A DNA stretch of 34,242 nt from Candidatus Aquivivens invisus. Its GTDB lineage: Bacteria > Omnitrophota > Gorgyraeia > Aquiviventales > Aquiviventaceae. How positions within the stretch are numbered: position 1 is the stretch's first letter; each line of letters begins with the position of its first letter. The translations under genes were made by a program, and so were the position numbers. The notes below the pieces were generated by a model. That model was not told the DNA's origin. It saw nothing but the letters and a program-made list of their open reading frames with translations, and made no database searches. Below are positions 1 to 7,460 of this stretch, one piece after another. The DNA lies in the NCBI GenBank assembly GCA_001804415.1, contig MHGA01000008.1, positions 2,891-37,132 of the forward strand, in the 5' to 3' direction.

Positions 1-23
1 ACATCCTGCGGATATGCCTGTCG

Positions 24-40
24 ATTCGCCTTTGGCGAAT
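24..40 (+). other. Small hairpin before gcvT
   Basis: A perfect 7-base-pair stem (24-30 with 34-40) with a TTT loop lies just ahead of the gcvT ribosome binding site (GGAGGTG, 43-49). No T tract follows, so it is not a standard terminator. It may be the end of an element that starts before the window. The 54 bases before gcvT are too few to judge whether a glycine riboswitch is present. Confidence 0.4.
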
Positions 41-54
41 GCGGAGGTGGGGGG

Positions 55-1179
55 ATGACGATGAACAAGACGGCACTGCACGGCTTCCATCGGGCCCTCA
101 ACGCCAAGATGACGGACTTCCATGGCTGGGAGATGCCGCTCTACTACACCAGCATCCTCGAAGAGCATCAGGCCGTGCGAACCGGCGCCGGGATGTTCGA
201 TATCTCCCACATGGGACAGGTGCGGGTCAGCGGGCCGGGAGCCCTGGAGACCCTGAATGAGCTCGCGGTGAGCGACGTGAGCAATGTCGGCGCGGGGCGG
301 GCCTGCTACACCATGTTCCTGAACGAGCAGGGCGGCATTTTGGATGACGTCATCATCTATCGCCTCGACCGTCAGGACTGCCTCGTCATTGTCAATTGCG
401 CCAGGCGCGCCGGCGACGTCGAGTGGATGCAGACGCATCGGCGCGGGGCCGTGGAGGTGCGCGACATCAGCGCCGGGCGATCGATTGTGGCCGTGCAGGG
501 CCCGCGATCCGGCTCCCTGCTTGAAGAGATCCTGGGCGTGAGGGTGAGTGGCTTGGGGCGATTTGACGTGGTCGCGGTTCCTGCGCTCGGGACCCAGGCC
601 TGGGCGGCGCGGACCGGCTACACCGGCAGCGACGGGTTCGAATTGTTCTTGCCGGACCTGGACGCCCAGCGCGTCTGGACACAGGCGCTCGAACGGGGAC
701 GGTCGCAGGACGTCGTGCCGGCCGGCTTGGGTGCCCGCGATACCTTGCGATTGGAGGCCGGCCTTCGGCTGTATGGCACGGACATGGATACGACCACCAC
801 GCCCTATGACGCGGACCTCGGCTGGACCGTCGCCATCAACAAGCCGTCCTTCATCGGCAAGGAGGCCCTCCTGCGGCAGTCCGCCCAGGGCCTCAGCCGC
901 CGATTGGTCGGCTTTGAGCTCGCCGACGGGCCTGTGCCACGGCATGGGTTCGCCTTACTGGTTGACGGCCGTCAGGTCGGCCGCGTGACCAGCGGAACCT
1001 TCAGTCCTGTGCTCAACAAATCGATCGGGATGGGCTACGTGGAGCCGTCCCTCGCGCGGCCCTCCACCACGCTGCAGCTCATCGTCCGCGGCAAGACCTA
1101 TCCGGTCGCCGTGGTGAAACTGCCGTTCTGGAAAGGGACGTCAGGTGCGCCGGCTGCGGTCGCACAAGGAAAGGGGTAG
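55..1179 (+). CDS. gcvT: Glycine cleavage system T protein (aminomethyltransferase)
   Basis: GcvT takes the aminomethyl group from lipoylated H protein, transfers the one-carbon unit to tetrahydrofolate as 5,10-methylene-THF, and releases ammonia. It acts in the cytoplasm. The 374-residue length is normal for the family. The N-terminal half carries the typical 'HGWEMPLYY', 'GAGMFDISHMG' and 'NEQGGILDDVI' blocks, and the C-terminal half has 'GLGARDTLRLEAGL' and 'DLGWTVAINK'. A strong GGAGGTG lies 5 bases ahead of ATG 55; an in-frame ATG at 61 is a possible alternative. It is followed 2 bases later by gcvH and then gcvPA and gcvPB, so one transcript encodes T, H and both P subunits. The L protein (dihydrolipoyl dehydrogenase) is not in the window. 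Confidence 0.95.
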   Translation: MTMNKTALHGFHRALNAKMTDFHGWEMPLYYTSILEEHQAVRTGAGMFDISHMGQVRVSGPGALETLNELAVSDVSNVGAGRACYTMFLNEQGGILDDVIIYRLDRQDCLVIVNCARRAGDVEWMQTHRRGAVEVRDISAGRSIVAVQGPRSGSLLEEILGVRVSGLGRFDVVAVPALGTQAWAARTGYTGSDGFELFLPDLDAQRVWTQALERGRSQDVVPAGLGARDTLRLEAGLRLYGTDMDTTTTPYDADLGWTVAINKPSFIGKEALLRQSAQGLSRRLVGFELADGPVPRHGFALLVDGRQVGRVTSGTFSPVLNKSIGMGYVEPSLARPSTTLQLIVRGKTYPVAVVKLPFWKGTSGAPAAVAQGKG

Positions 1180-1181
1180 CC

Positions 1182-1574
1182 ATGCAGATCCCGCCTGCAC
1201 TGCGATATACCAAGACGCACGAGTGGATTTTCCCGGATGAGCACGAGGCGATGGTCGGCATCACCGCGCATGCGCAGGAGGAGCTGCGCGACGTGGTCTA
1301 CGTGGAGCTCCCGCCGCTGGGCAAGCAGGTCAACCAGGGCGAGCCGGTTGCGGTCGTGGAGTCCGTCAAGGCGGCGTTTGATATTTACGCGCCGGTGTCG
1401 GGGACGATCGTGAAAACGAACGCCGCCGTCACCCAGTCGCCTCAGGTGGTCAACAAGGATTGTTACGGAGAAGGATGGTTGTTCGCCATCCAGCCGAGCC
1501 GTCCGAGCGAAGTGAATACGCTCATGACCGCCGACGCCTACACGAAGCTCATCACCTCAGAACAGCCCTCATGA
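1182..1574 (+). CDS. gcvH: Glycine cleavage system H protein (lipoyl carrier)
   Basis: GcvH is the swinging-arm carrier that shuttles the aminomethyl intermediate between P, T and L proteins on a lipoyl-lysine. The 130-residue protein opens with the family signature 'YTKTHEWI' and contains 'VESVKAAFDIYAPVSG', placing the lipoylated lysine at residue 63. It ends with the usual 'GEGWLFAIQPS' block. It starts 2 bases after gcvT, so translation is probably coupled. The likely lipoylating enzyme is encoded at 4504-5154 in the same cluster. A heptamer array follows its stop and separates it from gcvPA. Confidence 0.95.
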   Translation: MQIPPALRYTKTHEWIFPDEHEAMVGITAHAQEELRDVVYVELPPLGKQVNQGEPVAVVESVKAAFDIYAPVSGTIVKTNAAVTQSPQVVNKDCYGEGWLFAIQPSRPSEVNTLMTADAYTKLITSEQPS

Positions 1575-1593
1575 GCGCCGGTCGCCGATCGCT

Positions 1594-1649
1594 ACTTGTC
1601 ACCTGTCGCTTGTCACTTGTCACTTGTCGCTTGTCGCTTGGTGCTTGCT
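1594..1649 (+). repeat. Eight-unit heptamer array between gcvH and gcvPA
   Basis: Eight uninterrupted 7-base units of the type (a/g)cttgtc run in phase across the gap. Units 1, 4 and 5 are acttgtc, units 3 and 6 are gcttgtc, and the last two drift to gcttggt and gcttgct. The array fills the gap just before the gcvPA start and leaves no clear Shine-Dalgarno sequence there. It belongs to the dispersed 7/8-base array family seen across the window. Confidence 0.9.
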
Positions 1650-1655
1650 GATCCC

Positions 1656-2996
1656 ATGGACTACACGCCGCATACCGACGCCGACATCCAGGACATGCTG
1701 CAGACGATCGGGGTGGGATCGCCTGAGGACCTGCTGGCCGAGATCCCTCAGGAGGTTCGCTGCCGGTCGTTGAACGTGCCGGCGGGGCTCTCTGAGACGG
1801 AAGTCCTGACGCTGTGCGAGCAGCTCGCCGCGTCAAACCGCTCGATGCACGAGTTCGCCTCGTTCCTGGGATTCGGCGCTGCTCATCATGCGATCCCGAC
1901 CATCGTCGACGCGCTCTCCGCCAGGGGCGAGTGGTTGACGCCCTACACCCCGTACCAGGCCGAAGCCAGCCAGGGCACGCTGCAAATGATCTATGAGTTC
2001 CAGACGATGATCTGCGAGCTCATGGGGATGGAGGTGGCCAACGCCTCCCTGTATGACGGCGCCTCGGCCTTGGCCGAAGCGGCCACGCTTGCGCTGCGAG
2101 TGACCGGCCGCCGACGCCTGCTGATCGGGGAGACCGTGCATCCGCACTACCGGCAGGTCGTCTCAACGTACGTCAGCGGCTTTCCCTGCGTCGTGCAGGA
2201 GCTTCCCGCCGCAAGCGGCGTGGCGGATCTCGAGGCGTTGTCGGCGGCGCTGAACGACGACGTCGCCGCCGTGATCCTGCAGCAGCCCAATGTGTTCGGC
2301 TGCCTGGAGCCGATGGAGCAGGCGGTTGCGGCGGCTCACCAGGTCGGGGCGCTGGGCGTGGCGAGCGTCTCTCCCATCAGCCTGGGACTTCTTCAGCCGC
2401 CGGGGGCGTATGGGGCTGACATCGCGACGGCCGAGGGGCGTAGCTTGGGCAGCCCGGTGGCGTATGGCGGGCCGGGCTTAGGGCTGCTGACCACCACCCA
2501 GGCGTTGCTTCGCAAAATCCCCGGGCGCATCGCCGGCTGCACGGTGGATCAATCCGGCCGGCGGAGTTTCACCCTGACCCTCCAAACACGGGAGCAGCAT
2601 ATCCGGCGGGAGAAAGCCACCTCGAACGTCTGCACGAACGAAGGATGGTTGTGCCTTCGGGCGACGATCTTCTTGAGTTTCCTGGGTCCTGAGGGCTTCC
2701 GCGAATTGGCGCAGCTGAACGCCCAGAAGGCGCACGAGCTCCACAGCCGCCTTGTGGAGCTCGGATTTATGAAACCGCTCTTTGATCAGCCGTTCTTTCA
2801 CGAATTCGCCATGCGCTGCCTGAACGATCACACGGTCGAGGAGATCAACCGGAAGCTGCTCAGGCAGGGGCTGATCGGCGGGTTGCCGATCGGTCGCTGG
2901 TACCCGCACCACCCGGACGCGTCGTTGTGGTGCGCGACCGAGACCATTGCGCAGACGGACATCGATCGTCTGATTGACGCGCTGAAACGCCTATGA
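1656..2996 (+). CDS. gcvPA: Glycine dehydrogenase (decarboxylating), subunit 1
   Basis: This is the N-terminal-half subunit of the two-gene form of P protein. Together with GcvPB it decarboxylates glycine on PLP and loads the aminomethyl group onto GcvH. With ATG 1656 it is 446 residues, normal for GcvPA, opening 'MDYTPHTDADIQDML' and carrying 'EFASFLGFGAAHH', 'TPYTPYQAEASQG' and 'YDGASALAEAA'. The frame stays open 60 bases further upstream to 1596, but those 20 codons come from the heptamer array and do not resemble the family, so the later ATG was chosen. Its stop overlaps gcvPB by an ATGA junction. Confidence 0.94.
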   Translation: MDYTPHTDADIQDMLQTIGVGSPEDLLAEIPQEVRCRSLNVPAGLSETEVLTLCEQLAASNRSMHEFASFLGFGAAHHAIPTIVDALSARGEWLTPYTPYQAEASQGTLQMIYEFQTMICELMGMEVANASLYDGASALAEAATLALRVTGRRRLLIGETVHPHYRQVVSTYVSGFPCVVQELPAASGVADLEALSAALNDDVAAVILQQPNVFGCLEPMEQAVAAAHQVGALGVASVSPISLGLLQPPGAYGADIATAEGRSLGSPVAYGGPGLGLLTTTQALLRKIPGRIAGCTVDQSGRRSFTLTLQTREQHIRREKATSNVCTNEGWLCLRATIFLSFLGPEGFRELAQLNAQKAHELHSRLVELGFMKPLFDQPFFHEFAMRCLNDHTVEEINRKLLRQGLIGGLPIGRWYPHHPDASLWCATETIAQTDIDRLIDALKRL

Positions 2997-4465
2997 GCGA
3001 GCTGATCTTTGAGAAATCGGTGCCGGGACGGCGGGGCTACCGCTTGCCGGCGCATGACGGCCCCCAGCGTCCGCTGCGCGACCTGCTGCCAGCGGAGCAC
3101 CTGCGCCGGCAGCCGCCCCGATTGCCGGAGGCCTCTGAACTGGACGTGGTGCGGCATTACACCCGGTTGTCGCAACGCAATTTTTCGGTCGATACCCACT
3201 TCTACCCGTTGGGCTCCTGCACCATGAAATACAACCCCAAGCTCAATGACCGGATCGCCTCGTGGTCGCGGTTCGCCGACATGCACCCTCTGCACCCGGC
3301 CTCGTGCGCCCAGGGGTTGCTGCGCCTCCTCTATGAGCTGGAGCAGCTGTTGTGCGAGATCACCGGGATGCATGCCTTCACCTTGCAGCCGGCGGCCGGC
3401 GCGCAAGGGGAGCTGACCGGATTGAAAATGGTCCGCGCCTACCATCGCGCCAAACGGCAAGACCGCTCCACGATCCTCATTCCCGATTCCGCCCATGGGA
3501 CGAATCCCGCCTCGGCGTCGCTGTCCGGGTTTCAGGTGATGGAGCTGAAGTCCAACGCGCACGGCCTCATCGATCTGGCGGAGCTTCGAGGCCGCCTCTC
3601 GAATGACGTGGCGGCGCTGATGCTGACCAATCCGAATACGCTGGGCTTGTTTGAGCGGGATATCTTGGCCATCACCGCGCTCTGCCATGAGCACGGGGCG
3701 TTGGTGTACATGGACGGGGCGAACATGAATGCGCTCTTAGGTCTCGCCAAGCCCGGCGACATGGGCGTGGATCTGTTGCAACTCAACCTCCACAAGACGT
3801 TCTCGACACCTCACGGGGGCGGCGGGCCCGGGGCGGGCCCGGTCGGGGTGAGCCGGTCGCTCGAGCCGTTTCTGCCGGTTCCGCGCGTTCGCAAAACCGG
3901 CAAGCGGTTTGTCTGGGATGAGCGTGGCAGGCGGTCCATCGGGCGGGTGCATGCGTTCTACGGCAACGTCGGCGTGCTGGTGCGGGCGTACATCTATATC
4001 CGCACGTTGGGCCGGGAGGGGTTGGAGCGTACCGGCCGCGCGGCCATCCTCAACGCCAATTACCTCAAGGCGAGGCTGGCGGATGTGTTCCCGGTGCCGT
4101 TTGCGGGGCGATGCCTGCATGAGTTTGTGGTGAGCCTCACACCGCTGAAAGCCTGCGGGGTGACCGCGTGGGACGTGGCCAAGCGTCTGCTCGATTACGG
4201 GTTCTATGCGCCGACCGTCTACTTTCCCCTCGTCGTGGACGAGGCGTTCATGATCGAGCCGACCGAAACCGAGTCCCGCGAGACCCTCGAGGCGTTTGCG
4301 AATGCGCTGCGCGGAATCGCGCAGGAGGCCCGCACCAACCCAGAACTCCTCCGGCGCGCTCCGCATCAGCTGCCGGTGAATCGTGTGGATGACGTAAAGG
4401 CGGCTCGCGAGCCGAACGTGCGATGGACACCATCACAGGTGCCGGTCTCCAACACGAGCGGCTAA
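2993..4465 (+). CDS. gcvPB: Glycine dehydrogenase (decarboxylating), subunit 2
   Basis: This is the PLP-binding subunit of split P protein, the partner of GcvPA. The 490-residue protein contains 'YPLGSCTMKYNPK', 'LQPAAGAQGELTG', 'DSAHGTNPASA' and the PLP lysine in 'LNLHKTFSTPHGGGGPG' (Lys268). It overlaps gcvPA by 4 bases (ATGA), which implies translational coupling and matched subunit amounts. The C-terminus ends right where an octamer array begins. The next reading frame is the lipoate/octanoate transferase. Confidence 0.95.
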   Translation: MSELIFEKSVPGRRGYRLPAHDGPQRPLRDLLPAEHLRRQPPRLPEASELDVVRHYTRLSQRNFSVDTHFYPLGSCTMKYNPKLNDRIASWSRFADMHPLHPASCAQGLLRLLYELEQLLCEITGMHAFTLQPAAGAQGELTGLKMVRAYHRAKRQDRSTILIPDSAHGTNPASASLSGFQVMELKSNAHGLIDLAELRGRLSNDVAALMLTNPNTLGLFERDILAITALCHEHGALVYMDGANMNALLGLAKPGDMGVDLLQLNLHKTFSTPHGGGGPGAGPVGVSRSLEPFLPVPRVRKTGKRFVWDERGRRSIGRVHAFYGNVGVLVRAYIYIRTLGREGLERTGRAAILNANYLKARLADVFPVPFAGRCLHEFVVSLTPLKACGVTAWDVAKRLLDYGFYAPTVYFPLVVDEAFMIEPTETESRETLEAFANALRGIAQEARTNPELLRRAPHQLPVNRVDDVKAAREPNVRWTPSQVPVSNTSG

Positions 4466-4466
4466 G

Positions 4467-4506
4467 CAGCCCAGTGGCCGAGCGGCCCAGCGGCCCAGCG
4501 GCCATG
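4467..4506 (+). repeat. Five-unit octamer array at the lipM/lplA start
   Basis: Five 8-base units in phase: cagcccag, tggccgag, cggcccag, cggcccag, cggccatg. The last unit contains the probable ATG start codon of the downstream ligase gene (4504-4506), so the array has become part of its translation start region. Confidence 0.85.
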
Positions 4507-5154
4507 CGGGTGATCGTGCACGATGAGCCCACGGCGGCCGGGCACATGGCGTATGATGAGCGCTTGGCGGATGAAGGGATTCCAACGCTGCGGTTGTTTC
4601 GCTGGAATCGGCCGGCCCTGTCGTTCGGCTATCGCCAGCGGCCGCCCGCGTGGATCGCTGGAAGCGGACCGGCGGCTGCCGGCGTCGACTGTGTTGAACG
4701 GCCCACCGGCGGCGGGGTCGCGGTGCATGGCAGCGACCTGTCGTGCTCAGTGGTGAGAGCCCGCCGAGCCGGCGCGAGGCTTCGGGACGTCATGGCCGCG
4801 CTGTGCGAAGGGATGGCTCGAGCCTGCCGTGCCGTCGACGTGGCGGTGGCGTGGAACGTGGACGTGGAAGCCGCCACGCCGATCGCCTACTGCCTGACGC
4901 AGACCAGTCCGTACGCCCTGACCGTCGGTCGCCGCAAGCTGTGCGGGTTCGCGGTTCGGGCGTACGGCGCGAGCTGGCTGATTCAAGGCTCGCTGCTGGT
5001 GCGCGCGATTCCTGAGGCGATCCAACGGCTGATGCCACCGTCTGTGCGGCACGCGTATGATGCGCGGGCCATCTGCTTGGAGGAGGCCGCTGGCATGGGG
5101 CTGAACGATGCGGCCGTGATCGACGGGGTGCTGCATGCGATGCGAGACGTGTAA
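4504..5154 (+). CDS. Lipoate-protein ligase A / LipM-type octanoyltransferase
   Basis: This protein of the BPL/LplA fold probably attaches lipoate or octanoate to Lys63 of GcvH encoded upstream. With ATG 4504 it has 216 residues. 'ERPTGGGVAVHGSDLSCSVV' matches the ligase/transferase core, and 'GRRKLCGFAVR' holds the conserved lysine (Lys145). Cys130 in 'AYCLTQTS' sits where LipM octanoyltransferases have their catalytic cysteine, so LipM-like octanoyl transfer is as likely as ATP-dependent lipoate ligation. The frame is open 27 codons further upstream, overlapping gcvPB, but that extension is array-derived. The protein is shorter than full LplA and lacks its accessory C-terminal domain. Confidence 0.8.
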   Translation: MRVIVHDEPTAAGHMAYDERLADEGIPTLRLFRWNRPALSFGYRQRPPAWIAGSGPAAAGVDCVERPTGGGVAVHGSDLSCSVVRARRAGARLRDVMAALCEGMARACRAVDVAVAWNVDVEAATPIAYCLTQTSPYALTVGRRKLCGFAVRAYGASWLIQGSLLVRAIPEAIQRLMPPSVRHAYDARAICLEEAAGMGLNDAAVIDGVLHAMRDV

Positions 5155-5173
5155 GCAGGAGTCACCCGTCATC

Positions 5174-5305
5174 ATGCGGGTGGTCGTCGCGAGGGATTAC
5201 AACCGGGCGCTCGCGCGGGCCGTCTACAATTGCCCGGCGTGCTTTGACAAGAAAGAGCAAGTTCGCAGTTCGAAGAGGGAAGTTCGAAGCAGACCCACCA
5301 AGTGA
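5174..5305 (+). CDS. Possible small ORF, 43 codons, unknown
   Basis: A short frame opens at ATG 5174 and encodes 'MRVVVARDYNRALARAVYN' followed by a CPACF motif, then runs into the heptamer array, which supplies the last third up to the TGA at 5303-5305. No family is recognised. No good Shine-Dalgarno sequence is visible. It may be a remnant of a gene cut by the array, a small peptide, or chance. Confidence 0.2.
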   Translation: MRVVVARDYNRALARAVYNCPACFDKKEQVRSSKREVRSRPTK

Positions 5306-5347
5306 GCTGACCCTTCGAACTTCGAACTATGAACTTTGAACTACACA
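5260..5347 (+). repeat. Inverted pair of five-unit heptamer arrays
   Basis: The left arm has five in-phase heptamers (5260-5294; agttcgc, agttcga, agaggga, agttcga, agcagac). An 18-base spacer follows, then a right arm of five heptamers (5313-5347; cttcgaa, cttcgaa, ctatgaa, ctttgaa, ctacaca). The left consensus agttcga is complementary to the right, so the transcript can fold into a long imperfect hairpin. It ends just before the Shine-Dalgarno sequence (AAGGAG, 5350 region) of the next gene. Confidence 0.9.
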
Positions 5348-5363
5348 GAAGGAGACGCAGCCT

Positions 5364-6332
5364 ATGATCACAACGGTGGTGGGAAGTTTTCCGAAGGTGG
5401 CGGAGGCGGGTTTCGGGACGACGATCATCTCCGCGATTAGCCGATGGCAGCGCAAGGAGCTGCCGGATGCAGGGCTTGAGCGGGTGTTCCAGGACATCAC
5501 CAAAGCGGTCATGGCCGAGTACGAAAAAGCGGGTCTTGATCTGCTGGCCGACGCGCAGATTCGATGGGAGGATCTGGTGACACCGCTGGCCAAGCAGCTC
5601 GACGGGTTTGAGATCAACGGACTGGAACGGTGGTGTGACAACAACGTGTACTATCGCCGGCCGATTCTGCGCAAGGCGCCGGCTCGCCGAGGGCCGATCC
5701 TCGCGGAGGAGTACCGTGCGGCCAAGGCCTGCACGAGCAAGCCGATGAAGGCAGTCCTGCCCGGCCCCTACACGTTCGTGCAAATGTGTGAGGACCGCTA
5801 CTACAAGAACCCCGCGCGGTTCATGCGCAAGATCGCGGAGCTGCTGCGTGACGAAGCGGCGGCGTTGGTTGAGGCCGGCGCGCCGCTCGTCCAATTTGAT
5901 GAGCCGGCATTGGGATTTGGCAAGCCGCCCCTCAAGGGGGTGCTCGAGGCGCTGGCGATTGCCACGAAGGGCCTCAAGGTTCCCACGGCCCTCTACCTCT
6001 ATTTCGGCCATCTCAACGGGTTGCTTTCGCCGCTGCAGAAGGCGCCGGTTGATCTGATTGGAGTGGATGTGGTGTCCGACCCGAAAGCGATGGGGGCGGT
6101 CACCAAGACGCGGTGGACGAAGCAGCTCGCCCTGGGCTGCGTGGACGCTCGGAACACCAAGTTAGAGTCGGTGACCGAGCTGCACGCCTTGTTTGATGTG
6201 GTGACCAAGCGCGTGCCGTCGGATCGGCTGTCCGTCAACCCGAGCTGCGGGCTGGAGTTCTTGCCCTACGAGCAGGCCGTGCAGAAGGTGAATCGACTCG
6301 TCGAAGCCGTTCAGACCTACAAACGGGGTTAG
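5364..6332 (+). CDS. MetE-like single-barrel protein lacking most zinc ligands
   Basis: This 322-residue protein is the size of one MetE barrel and belongs to the cobalamin-independent methionine synthase fold. It opens 'MITTVVGSFPK', has 'LPGPYTFVQM' and 'VQFDEPALGFG', and ends with 'VNPSCGLEFLPYEQA' (Cys295). Where MetE has its zinc-binding His-x-Cys, this protein reads 'TALYLYFGH' (208-216), without either ligand, and the zinc glutamate region reads 'IGVDVV'. Only the last cysteine remains. The block 'GCVDARNTKLES' resembles the N-terminal barrel of full MetE ('VDGRN'). A good AAGGAG precedes ATG 5364. The next gene encodes a second barrel with an intact zinc site, so the two may work as a pair. 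Methionine synthase activity of this subunit alone is doubtful. Confidence 0.8.
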   Translation: MITTVVGSFPKVAEAGFGTTIISAISRWQRKELPDAGLERVFQDITKAVMAEYEKAGLDLLADAQIRWEDLVTPLAKQLDGFEINGLERWCDNNVYYRRPILRKAPARRGPILAEEYRAAKACTSKPMKAVLPGPYTFVQMCEDRYYKNPARFMRKIAELLRDEAAALVEAGAPLVQFDEPALGFGKPPLKGVLEALAIATKGLKVPTALYLYFGHLNGLLSPLQKAPVDLIGVDVVSDPKAMGAVTKTRWTKQLALGCVDARNTKLESVTELHALFDVVTKRVPSDRLSVNPSCGLEFLPYEQAVQKVNRLVEAVQTYKRG

Positions 6333-6414
6333 CGAGTTAGCGAGTTGGCGAGTTGGCGCGTTAGCGCGTTGAACGCGCAAACGCGCAAACCGGCTAACCC
6401 GCAAACGCGCAAAC
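6328..6414 (+). repeat. Inverted pair of five-unit octamer arrays
   Basis: Five octamers gttagcga, gttagcga, gttggcga, gttggcgc, gttagcgc (6328-6367), then a 7-base spacer gttgaac, then five octamers gcgcaaac, gcgcaaac, cggctaac, ccgcaaac, gcgcaaac (6375-6414). The right arm is the near complement of the left. The stop codon of the upstream gene (TAG, 6330-6332) is made by the first unit, and the array ends just before the AGAGGAG of the next gene. Confidence 0.92.
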
Positions 6415-6428
6415 CAGAGGAGCCAAGC

Positions 6429-7391
6429 ATGTTGCTGACGACGTCAGTGGGGAGCTTGCCGAAACCTGACTACCTGGTGAAAGCCAGGAGTCAAGCCCGC
6501 AAGGGCGGGGTGGACCCGGCCGAGTTAAAACGCTTGGAAGAGCAATCGACGCGGGATTGGGTGGCGCGTCAGGAGGAGCTGGGCCTCGATATCCTCGTCG
6601 ACGGCGAGCAGTATCGGGGAGACATGGTCGCCTATTTCGCGGAGCAGCTTGACGGCTTCAAGCCGAGCCGCCTGGTGCGCTCCTACGGCAACCGCTACTA
6701 CCGCAAGCCGATCATCGTCAGCAAAATTCGAAGACGCCAACCCATCACGGTGGACTGGTGGCGGTTCGCGCAGGCGCTGACCACTCGGCCCGTCAAAGGG
6801 ATGCTCACCGGCCCCTACACCATCATGGACTGGTCGTTCAACGAGTACTATCCTTCTCGTCGGGCCACGGCGCTCGCCGTCGCCGAGATCATCCACGGGG
6901 AAGCGAGGGACCTGGAGCGCGCCGGCGCGCAGTACATCCAGATCGATGAACCGGCGATCTCCACGCGTCTGGATGAGATTGAGTTGGCCATTGAGGCGCT
7001 TGGGGTGGTGACCAAAGGGCTGCGCGCGAAGACCATCACGCACATCTGCTACGGAAATTTCCAGGCCCTCTCGCCCAAGCTGAACGCCCTACCGGTGGAT
7101 CAGATTGATCTGGAGTTTGCGAACCGGAAATTCGAGCTGCTGGAGGCCTTCAAGCATCTGCGCTTGCGCAAGGAGGTGGGGCTCGGGGTGGTGGACGTGC
7201 ACAGCCATCGCATCGAATCGCGCGAGGAGGTCGTGGCGAATTTGAAGAAAGCCCTGAAGGTGTTCAAGCCGGAGCAGATCTACGTCGACCCCGATTGCGG
7301 CCTGAAGACCCGCACGCCGGAGGAGGCGCTCGGCAAGCTGCGCGCCGTCGTCGAGGCGACGCGCGCCGTGCGGGAAGAGCTTTTAAACTGA
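6429..7391 (+). CDS. Core-MetE-type methionine synthase (zinc barrel)
   Basis: This is a 320-residue single-barrel homologue of the catalytic C-terminal half of MetE. The zinc ligands are all visible: His205 and Cys207 in 'THICYGNF', Glu229 in 'DLEFANR', and Cys290 in 'VDPDCGLKTR'. 'VQIDEPAIS'-like and 'VVDVHSHRIES' blocks match the C-terminal MetE barrel. It should methylate homocysteine to methionine. Known core-MetE proteins take methyl groups from corrinoid carriers rather than folate, and which donor is used here cannot be read from sequence. ATG 6429 was chosen because AGAGGAG lies 6 bases upstream; the frame is open 28 codons earlier, but those are octamer repeats. It sits in tandem with the zinc-site-deficient paralogue. 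Confidence 0.85.
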   Translation: MLLTTSVGSLPKPDYLVKARSQARKGGVDPAELKRLEEQSTRDWVARQEELGLDILVDGEQYRGDMVAYFAEQLDGFKPSRLVRSYGNRYYRKPIIVSKIRRRQPITVDWWRFAQALTTRPVKGMLTGPYTIMDWSFNEYYPSRRATALAVAEIIHGEARDLERAGAQYIQIDEPAISTRLDEIELAIEALGVVTKGLRAKTITHICYGNFQALSPKLNALPVDQIDLEFANRKFELLEAFKHLRLRKEVGLGVVDVHSHRIESREEVVANLKKALKVFKPEQIYVDPDCGLKTRTPEEALGKLRAVVEATRAVREELLN

Positions 7392-7393
7392 GC

Positions 7394-7449
7394 AAGCACC
7401 AATAATCAAGCACCAAGCACTAAGCACTAAGCGACAAGGGACAAGTGGT
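7394..7449 (+). repeat. Eight-unit heptamer array before panB
   Basis: Eight in-phase heptamers start 2 bases after the stop codon of the MetE-like gene: aagcacc, aataatc, aagcacc, aagcact, aagcact, aagcgac, aagggac, aagtggt. There is no complementary arm. It occupies most of the 69-base gap, and panB has no clear Shine-Dalgarno sequence after it. Confidence 0.88.
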
Positions 7450-7460
7450 GCCCAACTTAA

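Noticed and set aside
1596-1655. Longer N-terminus for GcvPA
   Set aside because: The 20 extra codons are translation of the heptamer array; family alignment starts at the ATG at 1656.
5172-6011. 279-codon minus-strand frame over the lplA/MetE-like region
   Set aside because: Antisense shadow of the first MetE-like gene, with no recognisable motif and no ribosome binding site.
6328-6414. CRISPR array
   Set aside because: Units are 7-8 bases without spacers of 30 or more bases, and no cas genes are present. The tandem units are adjacent, not spaced.
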